Positions 29,752 through 37,128 of a stretch of DNA of 64,000 bases are shown in pieces. The notes beneath the pieces are model-generated. The model did no database searches. It was given only the letters and a program-made list of their open reading frames with translations, and had not been told where the DNA came from. Source of the stretch: Salinicola peritrichatus. Its GTDB lineage: Bacteria > Pseudomonadota > Gammaproteobacteria > Pseudomonadales > Halomonadaceae. How positions within the stretch are numbered: the first letter of the stretch is position 1; each line of letters starts with the position of its first letter. Both the position numbers and the translations under genes were made by a program. Location: assembly GCF_003206715.1 (NCBI RefSeq), contig NZ_PZJU01000029.1:45448-109447 (forward strand). Reading direction: 5' to 3'.

Positions 29752-29850
29752 GGCGTCTCTCTGCGGATGGTAAACCAGTCCGCATTTTGCCGTTGCCCGG
29801 CGCCGGGTGCCAGTCCGATTCCGGAACCGGCCCCCGAACACTGCCGGGAA

Positions 29851-29893
29851 GAGGGTGTCGACGAACGTCACCAGCGACGGTCGGGCAAGACGA
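29851..29893. repeat. Solo end of family A repeat next to eboB stop
   Basis: About 43 bp (GAGGGTGTCGACGAACGTCA onward) that match the reverse complement of the right end of the 48197-48338 element. The other half is absent. It stops 2-3 bp from the eboB stop codon, so the end of the ebo transcript runs into it. Confidence 0.7.
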
Positions 29894-29895
29894 AT

Positions 29896-30816
29896 TCACT
29901 CGATCAGCAGGTCGCGATGCCTACGCGGCTGGGCGGACTCCACTCGCGGCTCGCGGCCGCCGCGCAGGATCGAGTTACCCTCGAACAACGTGCGTTGATC
30001 GATCTCCGGTGGGTCCAGCCAGTCGGCTTCCTGCAGCTGTCCGCTCTTGCCGTAGACGGTGAGGGCGTTTTGATAGGTGACCTGGTGCACCACGGACTCG
30101 GCGATGCCGCTCTGGAGCGCCAGGCGGGCGGTCTTGGGTACGCCCAGGCAGTCCGAAATGCCCCAGTCGCAGGCACTGTCGACGATGATTCGCTCGCCGC
30201 CGTACTGCTTGAGCAGTTCGACCATGCGGGCGTTGCCCATCTTGGTCGAGGGGTAGATCGAGAAGCCGGCCCAGTAGCCTCTATCGAGGGTTTCGCGCAC
30301 GGTCTCTTCGTTGTTGTGATCGATGACCACCCAGGACGGATCGAGCCCCATCTCCTCGCAGACATCCATCGAGCGCGAGGTGCCTCGTTTCTTGTCGCGG
30401 TGCGGCGTGTGCACCATGACCGGAAGCTCGAGCTGTTTGGCCAGCGTCAGCTGGGCGCGAAAATACCTGTCCTCCAGCGGCGTCTGCTCGTCGTAGCCGA
30501 TTTCGCCGATCGCGACCACGCCCTCCTTGATCGCGAAGCGCGGCAACCACTCCATCACGCCCTCGGCCAGCGCTTCGTTGTTGGCCTCCTTGGAATTGAG
30601 GCCGATGGTGCAGTAGTGGCGGATGCCGAACTGGCCGGCGCGGAAGCGCTCCCATCCCACCAGCGCCGACAGATAATCGACATAGGTACCGACGAAGGTG
30701 CGCGGTTGCCCGACCCAGAAGGCCGGCTCGATCAGCGCCACCACGCCGGCCGCCGCCATCGCTTCGTAGTCGTCGGTGGTGCGCGAGATCATGTGCGCGT
30801 GTGGATCGATGAACAT
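29896..30816 (-). CDS. eboB: EboB, TatD-like metal-dependent hydrolase
   Basis: 306-aa TIM-barrel amidohydrolase of the TatD superfamily, the eboB position of the ebo cluster. Metal-site residues: His6/His8 in DPHAHM, Glu105 in AIGEIGYDE, His136 in VMVHTPH, His167 in VIDHNNE and the late Asp in IIVDSACDW (213). All are present, so it looks catalytically competent. In Nostoc the ebo genes are needed to move a scytonemin precursor to the periplasm; the substrate of the hydrolase is unknown. It follows eboA with 1 nt between stop and start, so the two are a tight pair. Confidence 0.88.
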   Translation of the reverse strand: MFIDPHAHMISRTTDDYEAMAAAGVVALIEPAFWVGQPRTFVGTYVDYLSALVGWERFRAGQFGIRHYCTIGLNSKEANNEALAEGVMEWLPRFAIKEGVVAIGEIGYDEQTPLEDRYFRAQLTLAKQLELPVMVHTPHRDKKRGTSRSMDVCEEMGLDPSWVVIDHNNEETVRETLDRGYWAGFSIYPSTKMGNARMVELLKQYGGERIIVDSACDWGISDCLGVPKTARLALQSGIAESVVHQVTYQNALTVYGKSGQLQEADWLDPPEIDQRTLFEGNSILRGGREPRVESAQPRRHRDLLIE

Positions 30817-30817
30817 C

Positions 30818-31684
30818 TCAGGCGGCCTCGTAGGATGACAGGTTGTCCCAGCCGAGTTGGCCGGCGTCGACCCGCGATACCATCTCCGGCGTCGCCGCCA
30901 GCAGGTGACGCGCCTGATCGGTGCCGGCGCTGGTCAGCGCCAGGGTGGCGGCGAGCCGTTCGGCCGGGGAGCCGCCCAGCGCTCGTTCGAGGGCGGCATA
31001 GGCCGCTGCGCTGTCGGCATGCGGGCCGACGCAGCGCCACAACTCCGGCGTGACCGCGCGGCCGGCCGCCCAGCGCTCCTGGGCGTAGTCGATCAGGATG
31101 CGGGCCAGCTCGGGATTGCTGCGCGCATCCAGCCCGACGATCGGCGCCAGCCGGCTACCGATGAACAGCGCTTTCAACACCATGTGATTCCAGCGGTGGA
31201 TATCGAAATGATCGCGGGGATAGGGGTTGCCATGGGCGATCGCCTCGAACACCGCACGCATGTTGGAGCGCAGCCCTTCACCGACCTCGAAGGCCAGACT
31301 TTCGGGCTGCGGGTAGAGCGCCAGACCGCGATAGAGGGCGATCAGTTCGCGGGCATCGGCGGTGCGCACCAGGTCCTTGAACACGGCCGCGAAGGGGCGC
31401 TTGCCGCGGAAGGCGAGCAGGCCGGCGATGCGTGCCGCGCCGTCCAGGCTCCAGTTGGTCGGATGCCAGCCCGGATGGCAGCGTTCCGCCAATGCCAGGT
31501 CCTCCGCCGACAGTTGCAGATCCGCCTTGCCCAGCCGCCGGGGCACCAATCCCAGAAACAGGTGCAGTGTCTGCTCGGAAGCTCCCGCCTCGAGTCGCGC
31601 CAGTTGCGACTCGAACCAGCCGCGCTCCGGGCCGGCTTGTCGGGTTACCCAGTCACGCAACAGCGCTTGCGTTGTAACGACCAT
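30818..31684 (-). CDS. eboA: EboA-domain protein
   Basis: 288-aa cytosolic protein of unknown fold and activity, recognised as EboA by its position before eboB and by segments such as GWHPTNWSLDGAARIAGLLA, DHFDIHRWNHMVLKALFIGS and DIHRWNHM; it is rich in predicted alpha-helix and has no known catalytic motif. The start at 31684 is preferred because AGGA lies 7 nt upstream; an ATG at 31699 would add five residues. Divergent from eboF, with 295 bp between their starts. EboA is the most enigmatic subunit of the cluster. Confidence 0.8.
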   Translation of the reverse strand: MVVTTQALLRDWVTRQAGPERGWFESQLARLEAGASEQTLHLFLGLVPRRLGKADLQLSAEDLALAERCHPGWHPTNWSLDGAARIAGLLAFRGKRPFAAVFKDLVRTADARELIALYRGLALYPQPESLAFEVGEGLRSNMRAVFEAIAHGNPYPRDHFDIHRWNHMVLKALFIGSRLAPIVGLDARSNPELARILIDYAQERWAAGRAVTPELWRCVGPHADSAAAYAALERALGGSPAERLAATLALTSAGTDQARHLLAATPEMVSRVDAGQLGWDNLSSYEAA

Positions 31685-31905
31685 GTCATCGTCCTGCATC
31701 GATTGTCCGAAAAATCACTCTATCGACAGCCGAATCGAATCCCCAACCTCAATTATCTGGCCAATTGAAACGGTGAATTCGGGGCATGACTTCCCTGAAA
31801 AGTGTGGAATTCATGCCGACGACCTCGCCGCAATGACCAGTTTCATTCATGACGATTTCGTAAATTGCACGCCGATCAAGCGTAACGATTGAACGTGAGA
31901 ATCCG

Positions 31906-31920
31906 GCCTGCTATGCAGGC
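31906..31920 (+). promoter_or_regulatory. Short perfect hairpin in the eboF leader
   Basis: GCCTGC TAT GCAGGC (31906-31920) followed by TTTACATT, 60 nt before the eboF ATG in the eboA/eboF divergent spacer. It resembles a weak terminator or attenuator; the stem is only 6 bp. The rest of this 295-bp spacer is A/T-richer and must contain promoters for both directions. Confidence 0.35.
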
Positions 31921-31979
31921 TTTACATTCCGTTTCGAATAACATCAAAAACACGTCTTCGGCGTGGTGGATGAGGTCCG

Positions 31980-33416
31980 ATGTACAAGGCACTGGTGATA
32001 CTGGCCGTGGGGTTGACGCCGAGGCTGGTGGGCGAATACACGCCCCATCTCGAGCGTTTGGCCGAGCGCGGTGGCATGCGGCCGCTGAACACGGTGACGC
32101 CGGCGGTCACCTGCAGCGCCCAGGCGACGCTGCTGACCGGGCTGACGCCGGGAGAACACGGCGCGGTGGCCAATGGCTGGTATTTTCGCGAGCTGTCGGA
32201 AATCTGGCTGTGGCGCCAGTCCAACCGGCTGGTCGCCGGCGAAAAGATCTGGGAGGCCGGCAAGCGCCGAAATCCCGACTTCACCTGCGCCAAGCTGTTC
32301 TGGTGGTACAACATGTATTCGACCGCCGACTGGAGCGCCACGCCGCGGCCGATGTATCCCGCCGACGGTCGCAAACTGCCCGATCATTACAGCTACCCGC
32401 CGGAACTGCACGACGAACTCGACGCCAAGCTGGGGACCTTCCCGCTGTTCGCCTTCTGGGGGCCGATGGCCGATATCTCCTCGAGCCGCTGGATCAGTGA
32501 CGCCACCTTGCATGTCATGGAGACACGGGACCCGACGCTGACACTGACCTACCTGCCGCATCTCGACTACAACCTGCAGCGGCTGGGACCGGATACTTCA
32601 CGTCCCGAACTGCAACGCGACCTGCGCGATCTCGATGCGCTGTGCGGCGAGCTGATCGATGCCGCCGAGCGGGACGGCCGGCGAGTGATCGTGGTTTCCG
32701 AATACGGCATCACGCCGGTGCGCGAGGCCGTTCATATCAATCGCGCCCTGCGCGAGGCCGGCCTGATCGCGGTGCGCCGGGAGCGTGAGCGGGAACAGCT
32801 CGATCCCGGCGCTTCCCGGGCCTTCGCGGTGGCCGATCACCAGGTGGCTCATGTCTATGTCCGGGATCCGGCGGCGATCCCCCAGGTCAGGTCGCTGCTG
32901 GAAGCGCTGGATGGTGTCGAGGCGGTATGGGGCGAGACGGAGAAACGCAGCCGAGGTCTCGATCATCCCAACGCCGGGGAGCTGGTGGCGATCGCCGAGC
33001 CGGATCGCTGGTTCAGCTACTATTTCTGGCTGAATGATGCCCGGGCGCCGGACTATGCGCGTACCGTTGACATCCACCGCAAACCCGGTTACGACCCGGT
33101 GGAGCTGTTCTTCGATCCGGCGCTCAAGTCGCCGAAGCTGTCGGCGGGCTGGCGGCTGTTCAAGCGCAAGTTGGGGATGCGCCAACTGCTCGACGTGATC
33201 TCGCTCAACGATACCGCGCTGGTCAAGGGCTCCCACGGTCGCATCACCGACGATCCGTCGATGGGCCCGCTGGTGATCTCCTCACAGGCGGAGCTGCTGC
33301 CGCCGGGGGCGCTCGAGGCCACCGATTTCAAGGCGCTGGTATTGGCCCACGTTTTCGGAGCCGCGGAGAATACCGCTGCCGATCCCGCGGCGGCAGTCTC
33401 GGCGGCGGAGAAGTGA
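31980..33416 (+). CDS. eboF: EboF, alkaline-phosphatase-fold (nucleotide pyrophosphatase-like) protein
   Basis: 478 aa, type I phosphodiesterase/nucleotide pyrophosphatase relative. The nucleophile region TPAVTCSAQATLLTGLTPGEHG (Thr44) is clear, and LTYLPHLDYNLQRLGPD and KGSHGRI are the later site segments. By eye several usual metal ligands are changed: the first-strand DGL motif reads VGL and the DHGM motif reads EYGI. No signal peptide is obvious. GAGG precedes the ATG at 31980. It is the only ebo gene on the plus strand, divergent from eboA and convergent with eboC. Confidence 0.85.
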   Translation: MYKALVILAVGLTPRLVGEYTPHLERLAERGGMRPLNTVTPAVTCSAQATLLTGLTPGEHGAVANGWYFRELSEIWLWRQSNRLVAGEKIWEAGKRRNPDFTCAKLFWWYNMYSTADWSATPRPMYPADGRKLPDHYSYPPELHDELDAKLGTFPLFAFWGPMADISSSRWISDATLHVMETRDPTLTLTYLPHLDYNLQRLGPDTSRPELQRDLRDLDALCGELIDAAERDGRRVIVVSEYGITPVREAVHINRALREAGLIAVRREREREQLDPGASRAFAVADHQVAHVYVRDPAAIPQVRSLLEALDGVEAVWGETEKRSRGLDHPNAGELVAIAEPDRWFSYYFWLNDARAPDYARTVDIHRKPGYDPVELFFDPALKSPKLSAGWRLFKRKLGMRQLLDVISLNDTALVKGSHGRITDDPSMGPLVISSQAELLPPGALEATDFKALVLAHVFGAAENTAADPAAAVSAAEK

Positions 33417-33450
33417 AGCCGGATTCCGGCACTCGGCGGGATGGCTGCGG

Positions 33451-34341
33451 TCAGGTGCCGGAAGTCAGGCGCTGCAGCGCCAGGGTGGCGACGAAGGCGA
33501 GGATGCCGAGGAGCGCCGGCAGCACAGCGTTCATCGCCGCCATCAGCGTGGCGTCGAACAGCGAGATGGCGGCGATCAGACCGACGACGGCGCGTGGCAC
33601 GTCGCCGGGCCCGCGCCGGTGAAGACGCGACAGACACCAGCCACCCCAGCAGAGATAGACGAGCCACAGACACAGCGCCAACAACGAAGGCGCCGGGCCG
33701 GTCAGCATCGCCGCCAGCATGATGACGACGGGTATGACCATGACCCCCAGCGGCCAGACGGCTCCCAGCCGATCGTAGACCTCCTGGCGCGCGGCGTAGG
33801 TGAGTCCGACCACGTGGCAGGCCAGGCCGAGGGCGCCCCAAACGAGCGGGTCATTCAATGCGCCGCCCAGCGCCAGCGCCGCGACGAGATACGTCAACAG
33901 CCGGCAAGCGCCCATCAGTAGCGGGCTCCAGCCGATGCGCTTGTGCCACCAGTCGTAGCCGAGAATGGCGGCGATCAGTGCCAACCCGGCGTAGCCGGTA
34001 GCCGCGTTGCAGAGAAACAGCAGCAGGCTGGCCACGACCAGCATCGCCGCACCGAGCAGGGCGACACTGAGTCGGTCGACATCACCGCGGGGAATGGGAC
34101 GGTCGGCGCGCTCGCGAGCGTCGATTTCGGCGTCGCAGGCATCGTTCAGATACATGCCGCCGAGATAGCACAGCGTCAGGGCCGCGAAAAGCGCCAGCGC
34201 GGGATCGAACGACCAACTGGCGCCGGCCAGCACCGCGCCGGCCAGGGCGTTGCTCCACACCGTGGGCAGATTGGAGACCCGCCCCAGTTCCAGCCACACG
34301 TGATGGGAACGCCGGTGTAGGGGCTGTTGCCGTTTCAGCAC
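33451..34341 (-). CDS. eboC: EboC, UbiA-family prenyltransferase-like membrane protein
   Basis: 296-aa polytopic UbiA-superfamily protein. The N-terminal WLELGRVSNLPTVWSNALAG is typical, and the first Asp-rich motif is N66-D67-x2-D70-x3-D74 (YLNDACDAEID). The expected second Asp-rich motif after the fifth helix reads RQEVYDRLGA, with only one Asp, so classic Mg-diphosphate binding may be changed. The only in-frame start near the homology is GTG at 34341; it sits in the loop of a hairpin and has no close ribosome site. It lies 26 nt after eboE and converges with eboF (34 nt). Confidence 0.85.
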   Translation of the reverse strand: MLKRQQPLHRRSHHVWLELGRVSNLPTVWSNALAGAVLAGASWSFDPALALFAALTLCYLGGMYLNDACDAEIDARERADRPIPRGDVDRLSVALLGAAMLVVASLLLFLCNAATGYAGLALIAAILGYDWWHKRIGWSPLLMGACRLLTYLVAALALGGALNDPLVWGALGLACHVVGLTYAARQEVYDRLGAVWPLGVMVIPVVIMLAAMLTGPAPSLLALCLWLVYLCWGGWCLSRLHRRGPGDVPRAVVGLIAAISLFDATLMAAMNAVLPALLGILAFVATLALQRLTSGT

Positions 34342-34370
34342 GGACCGGGATGAAACCGCAACAACCCCTA
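34318..34370 (-). promoter_or_regulatory. 20-bp stem hairpin spanning eboE end and eboC start
   Basis: 34318-34337 and 34351-34370 are inverted repeats of 20 bp with two mismatches (arms TAGGGG...GTTTCA). In the minus-strand mRNA the 5' arm holds the eboE stop codon TAG and the AGGGG that could serve as ribosome site, while the GTG start of eboC lies in the 13-nt loop. There is no U-run, so translational coupling or mRNA processing is likelier than termination. Confidence 0.7.
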
Positions 34371-35555
34371 GGCGCCGAGCTGTTTTCTGACCCAGCGCAG
34401 TTCCCGCGCCACGGCTTTTTCTACGCTCTGGCTGCGCAGTGTCTCCGGTAGCACTTGCCATGTGTAGGTCTCCACTTCCAGATGCGGTGATAGCGGCTGC
34501 TGGCGATGCAGCGCCAGGATCTCGATGAGGAACGCCCGGGTGGTTTCGAACGGCGGGATTTCGGCGACGAAGATCGGCACGTGGAAATGGACGCGCCACT
34601 CTTCGCCGTCGGCCCGCTCCGGATCGTCGAGCGCCTCGGGCAGATCGGCGTAACGCGTCAACCCGGTGGCGTTCTTGGCGACCACCTGATGTAGATAGGT
34701 CGGCTCGCAAAAGCGGGCGAGCAATTCGCGAGCGGCGGCATCGAGCGCGGGGACCCGCAGTGCCGCGCTCAGCTGCAGCTTGTGGATCGGGATGCCGGCC
34801 CGACGCAGCGCCTCGATGCTCGCGACGGGATCCTCGAATTCCACCGCGGCATGACAGACGTCGTAGCACACGCCCAGATGTCGCGGGAGGGCGGCGCGGG
34901 CTTCGTCGGCAGAGAGTCCCGTCAACTCGCGCAGCCGCTCGACCGCGGTTTCGGCAAACAAATGGTCGCGAAAGAACGCCACCGTCTCGTCGATGGTCTC
35001 GAGGAAGCAGCAAGGCTCGGGCTCCAGCGCGATGGCGACGGTAACGTCCATCTGCCGGGCCAGCTTGATGCAGTGAGCGGCGCACTTGAGCAGGTTGTCC
35101 GTCATGGCGGCCTCGGCGCCCTCGGCGAGAGGCTTGTAGGTGCCGGGCACAGTGCTCAGGCTGACGCTCTCGCCGGCTGCGGCCAGCTCCGTCATCAGAT
35201 CCGCCAGCCAGCAGGTGTAGTCGAGTCTTGCCCGCTGCTTCCAGTCGGGCTGATACACTGCCTGCTTCACCGGCACGCCGTGGAACGGCCCGAAGGGAAA
35301 GCCGTTCATGGTCACCACGCGATAGTCCTCGCGAGCCAGGATCTCCTTGAGTTCGGCACGCGCATCGGGGGAGCGCAACTCCTCGAGGGCCTGGGCGGAG
35401 AGGCGCAGGCCGACGGCAAAGGTTTCATTCGGCGCGACGGCCTGACGGACTTTCTTGACGGGCCCGAGCAGGGCTTCGCGCACCGCTAGCCAGGTCTGGG
35501 TCGGATGGATGTTGAGACAGTAGGTCAGGTAACCGAGATCATCGCTGAGTTGCAT
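34368..35555 (-). CDS. eboE: EboE, sugar-phosphate isomerase-like metabolite traffic protein
   Basis: 395-aa TIM-barrel protein of the xylose-isomerase-like family in the eboE position. Segments that identify it: LGYLTYCLNIHPTQTW at the N-terminus, TMNGFPFGPFHG, LSTVPGTYKP, IALEPEPCCFLETIDE and LGVCYDVCHAAVEFEDP, the last two giving Glu, Asp and His residues placed as metal ligands in this fold. Natural substrate unknown; in cyanobacteria it is one of the ebo genes needed for precursor export. The start overlaps the eboD stop by 17 nt, so translation is coupled. Confidence 0.88.
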   Translation of the reverse strand: MQLSDDLGYLTYCLNIHPTQTWLAVREALLGPVKKVRQAVAPNETFAVGLRLSAQALEELRSPDARAELKEILAREDYRVVTMNGFPFGPFHGVPVKQAVYQPDWKQRARLDYTCWLADLMTELAAAGESVSLSTVPGTYKPLAEGAEAAMTDNLLKCAAHCIKLARQMDVTVAIALEPEPCCFLETIDETVAFFRDHLFAETAVERLRELTGLSADEARAALPRHLGVCYDVCHAAVEFEDPVASIEALRRAGIPIHKLQLSAALRVPALDAAARELLARFCEPTYLHQVVAKNATGLTRYADLPEALDDPERADGEEWRVHFHVPIFVAEIPPFETTRAFLIEILALHRQQPLSPHLEVETYTWQVLPETLRSQSVEKAVARELRWVRKQLGA

Positions 35556-36834
35556 CGCCGTGGGCCTCCTCGCGTAGCCATTCGATCGCCTCGATCATAT
35601 GGGTCTCATCGATATGATGGACGTCGATGCCCCGGCCGATGCCGGACAGCAGCGTGACGGTGAGCTCGCCGCCGAGATGTTCCTGGAACTCCCCGAGACC
35701 CGCCAGAATGGCAGGCTGGCCGTCGTCACCGATCTCCAGCAACTGGGCATGGAAGACCGGCAGGCCCAGACGCTTCAACAGCCACACCACGCGCCATTCT
35801 GCGCCGGCGGGCAGCAGACCCTTGAGCACGGAATAGCGAGCATCGAGCGCGATACCGATGGCGACGGCTTCACCGTGGCTGATGCCGTGATGAGTCAGCG
35901 CCTCGAGCTTGTGCGCCGACCAGTGACCGAAATCCAGCGGGCGCGACGAACCCTGCTCGAACGGATCGCCACCACGGCCGATCTGCTGCATGTGCAGCTC
36001 GGCGCTGCGGCGGATCATGATCTCCTCGGTGCGTGGATCGAATTCGGCCAGCGAATCGGCGTTGGCCTCCAGCCAGTCGAAGAAGGCGCCATCGCGGATC
36101 AGCGCCACCTTGATCGCCTCGGCAATGCCGGCGAGCCGGTCGCGGCGCGAAAGCGTGCACAGGAAGTCGAAGTCGTTGAGCACGGCCCACGGCGGGGCGA
36201 AGGTGCCGATGAAGTTCTTGCAACCCTGGAAATTGACGGCGTTCTTGACCCCGACGCCGCTGTCGTTCTGCGACAGAACGGTGGTCGGTAGCCGGATCAG
36301 GCGCACGCCGCGATGACCCATGGCGGCCGCGAGGCCGAGCGCATCCAGCGCCGCACCGCCGCCGATGACGATGACATAGGCGTGGCGATCGACGCCGTAG
36401 CGCCGGATGTCTTCCAGCACGCCGTTGACCGTCTCCAGGTCTGCCTTGATCGCTTCCCCGCCGGGTACGGTGATCGGCGCCGCGAGCAGGGTCATCCGGC
36501 TGGCGTGGGCGGCGAAGTAGGCGTTGATCCGCGTTTCCAGATCCGGCCAGGTAGCGGCGATGCCGGCGTCGACGTAGATCAGACAACGATGAGTCTTGCG
36601 CGGCTCCTTGCGCGAGATGACGTCGGCCAGCAGAGGATTGTCGGGAGAAAAGATCTCTCGGGTAAACGCGATGGGATAATCGTAAGCGACGGAAAATCGC
36701 TGCCAGTGGACTTCCGACGATGACGAGATTTGCGAGGTGTCGAGTTGTCGTACCGGGTTCGGTTGCATCGCAAAAGATGGGGGTTCGATAGCGACATTGC
36801 CATCGATCGAAAACGATAAAGCGGGCCGGTTCAT
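35539..36834 (-). CDS. eboD: EboD, 3-dehydroquinate synthase-like protein
   Basis: 431 aa, homologous to 3-dehydroquinate synthase and first gene of eboD-eboE-eboC. NAD loop GGGAALD (158-164), Lys197 in VGVKNAVN, metal ligands Glu239 (AEAIK), His304 and the HGEAVAIG His320 are kept, so it should bind NAD and a divalent metal. VGV replaces the usual VGG near Lys197. It may be a sugar-phosphate cyclase with another product than the shikimate enzyme; the real aroB is expected elsewhere. The ATG at 36834 is 33 nt after a strong terminator hairpin; an internal ATG at 36768 is an alternative start. Confidence 0.88.
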   Translation of the reverse strand: MNRPALSFSIDGNVAIEPPSFAMQPNPVRQLDTSQISSSSEVHWQRFSVAYDYPIAFTREIFSPDNPLLADVISRKEPRKTHRCLIYVDAGIAATWPDLETRINAYFAAHASRMTLLAAPITVPGGEAIKADLETVNGVLEDIRRYGVDRHAYVIVIGGGAALDALGLAAAMGHRGVRLIRLPTTVLSQNDSGVGVKNAVNFQGCKNFIGTFAPPWAVLNDFDFLCTLSRRDRLAGIAEAIKVALIRDGAFFDWLEANADSLAEFDPRTEEIMIRRSAELHMQQIGRGGDPFEQGSSRPLDFGHWSAHKLEALTHHGISHGEAVAIGIALDARYSVLKGLLPAGAEWRVVWLLKRLGLPVFHAQLLEIGDDGQPAILAGLGEFQEHLGGELTVTLLSGIGRGIDVHHIDETHMIEAIEWLREEAHGDATQR

Positions 36835-36867
36835 GAAGTTATCGCCTGCGTAAGGGGTCCGAAAACG

Positions 36868-36905
36868 AAAAAAGCGGACCGCTTCATTAGGGGGCGGTCG
36901 CGCTT
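36868..36905 (-). terminator. Intrinsic terminator/attenuator 33 nt before eboD
   Basis: Minus-strand hairpin: AAGCG-C-GACCGC pairs with GCGGTC-CGCTT (11 bp, one bulged C) around an 11-nt loop, followed by TTTTTT (36873-36868). This is a complete Rho-independent terminator. Since the previous gene abgB has its own terminator-like hairpin at 37048-37073, this one may belong to the ebo leader and act as an attenuator. Confidence 0.8.
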
Positions 36906-37043
36906 GGCCTTGGCCTAGGTTTCACGGGGTTAGCTTCGGGGTTTCGTGGGGCAGGCGACAAGAATGGTTCTTCTGCTACGAAGTACTAGCAACGTATCGG
37001 GTTTTTGGACGTGTCGGTACTCATCAAAACGTCCGTGGTGATC

Positions 37044-37073
37044 GAAAGGGCGGCGCTAACTCCTTGCGCCGCC
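37044..37073 (-). terminator. Terminator-like hairpin after abgB
   Basis: Minus-strand stem GGCGGCGC/GCGCCGCC (37073-37066 with 37056-37049), 9-nt loop, followed by CTTTCG. It lies about 55 nt past the abgB stop. Between the two hairpins (36906-37047) there is room for an ebo promoter; I could not pick a convincing -35/-10 pair. Confidence 0.65.
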
Positions 37074-37128
37074 TGGATTAACGTTGATCTCGCGCGTCGT
37101 GTTTTCTCGCGATCACTCTTTCTCGCGA

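Noticed and set aside
36986-37022. A 12-codon frame (MSTDTSKNPIRC) in the ebo leader as a leader peptide
   Set aside because: No Shine-Dalgarno site before its ATG at 37024 and no run of regulatory codons; too short to support.
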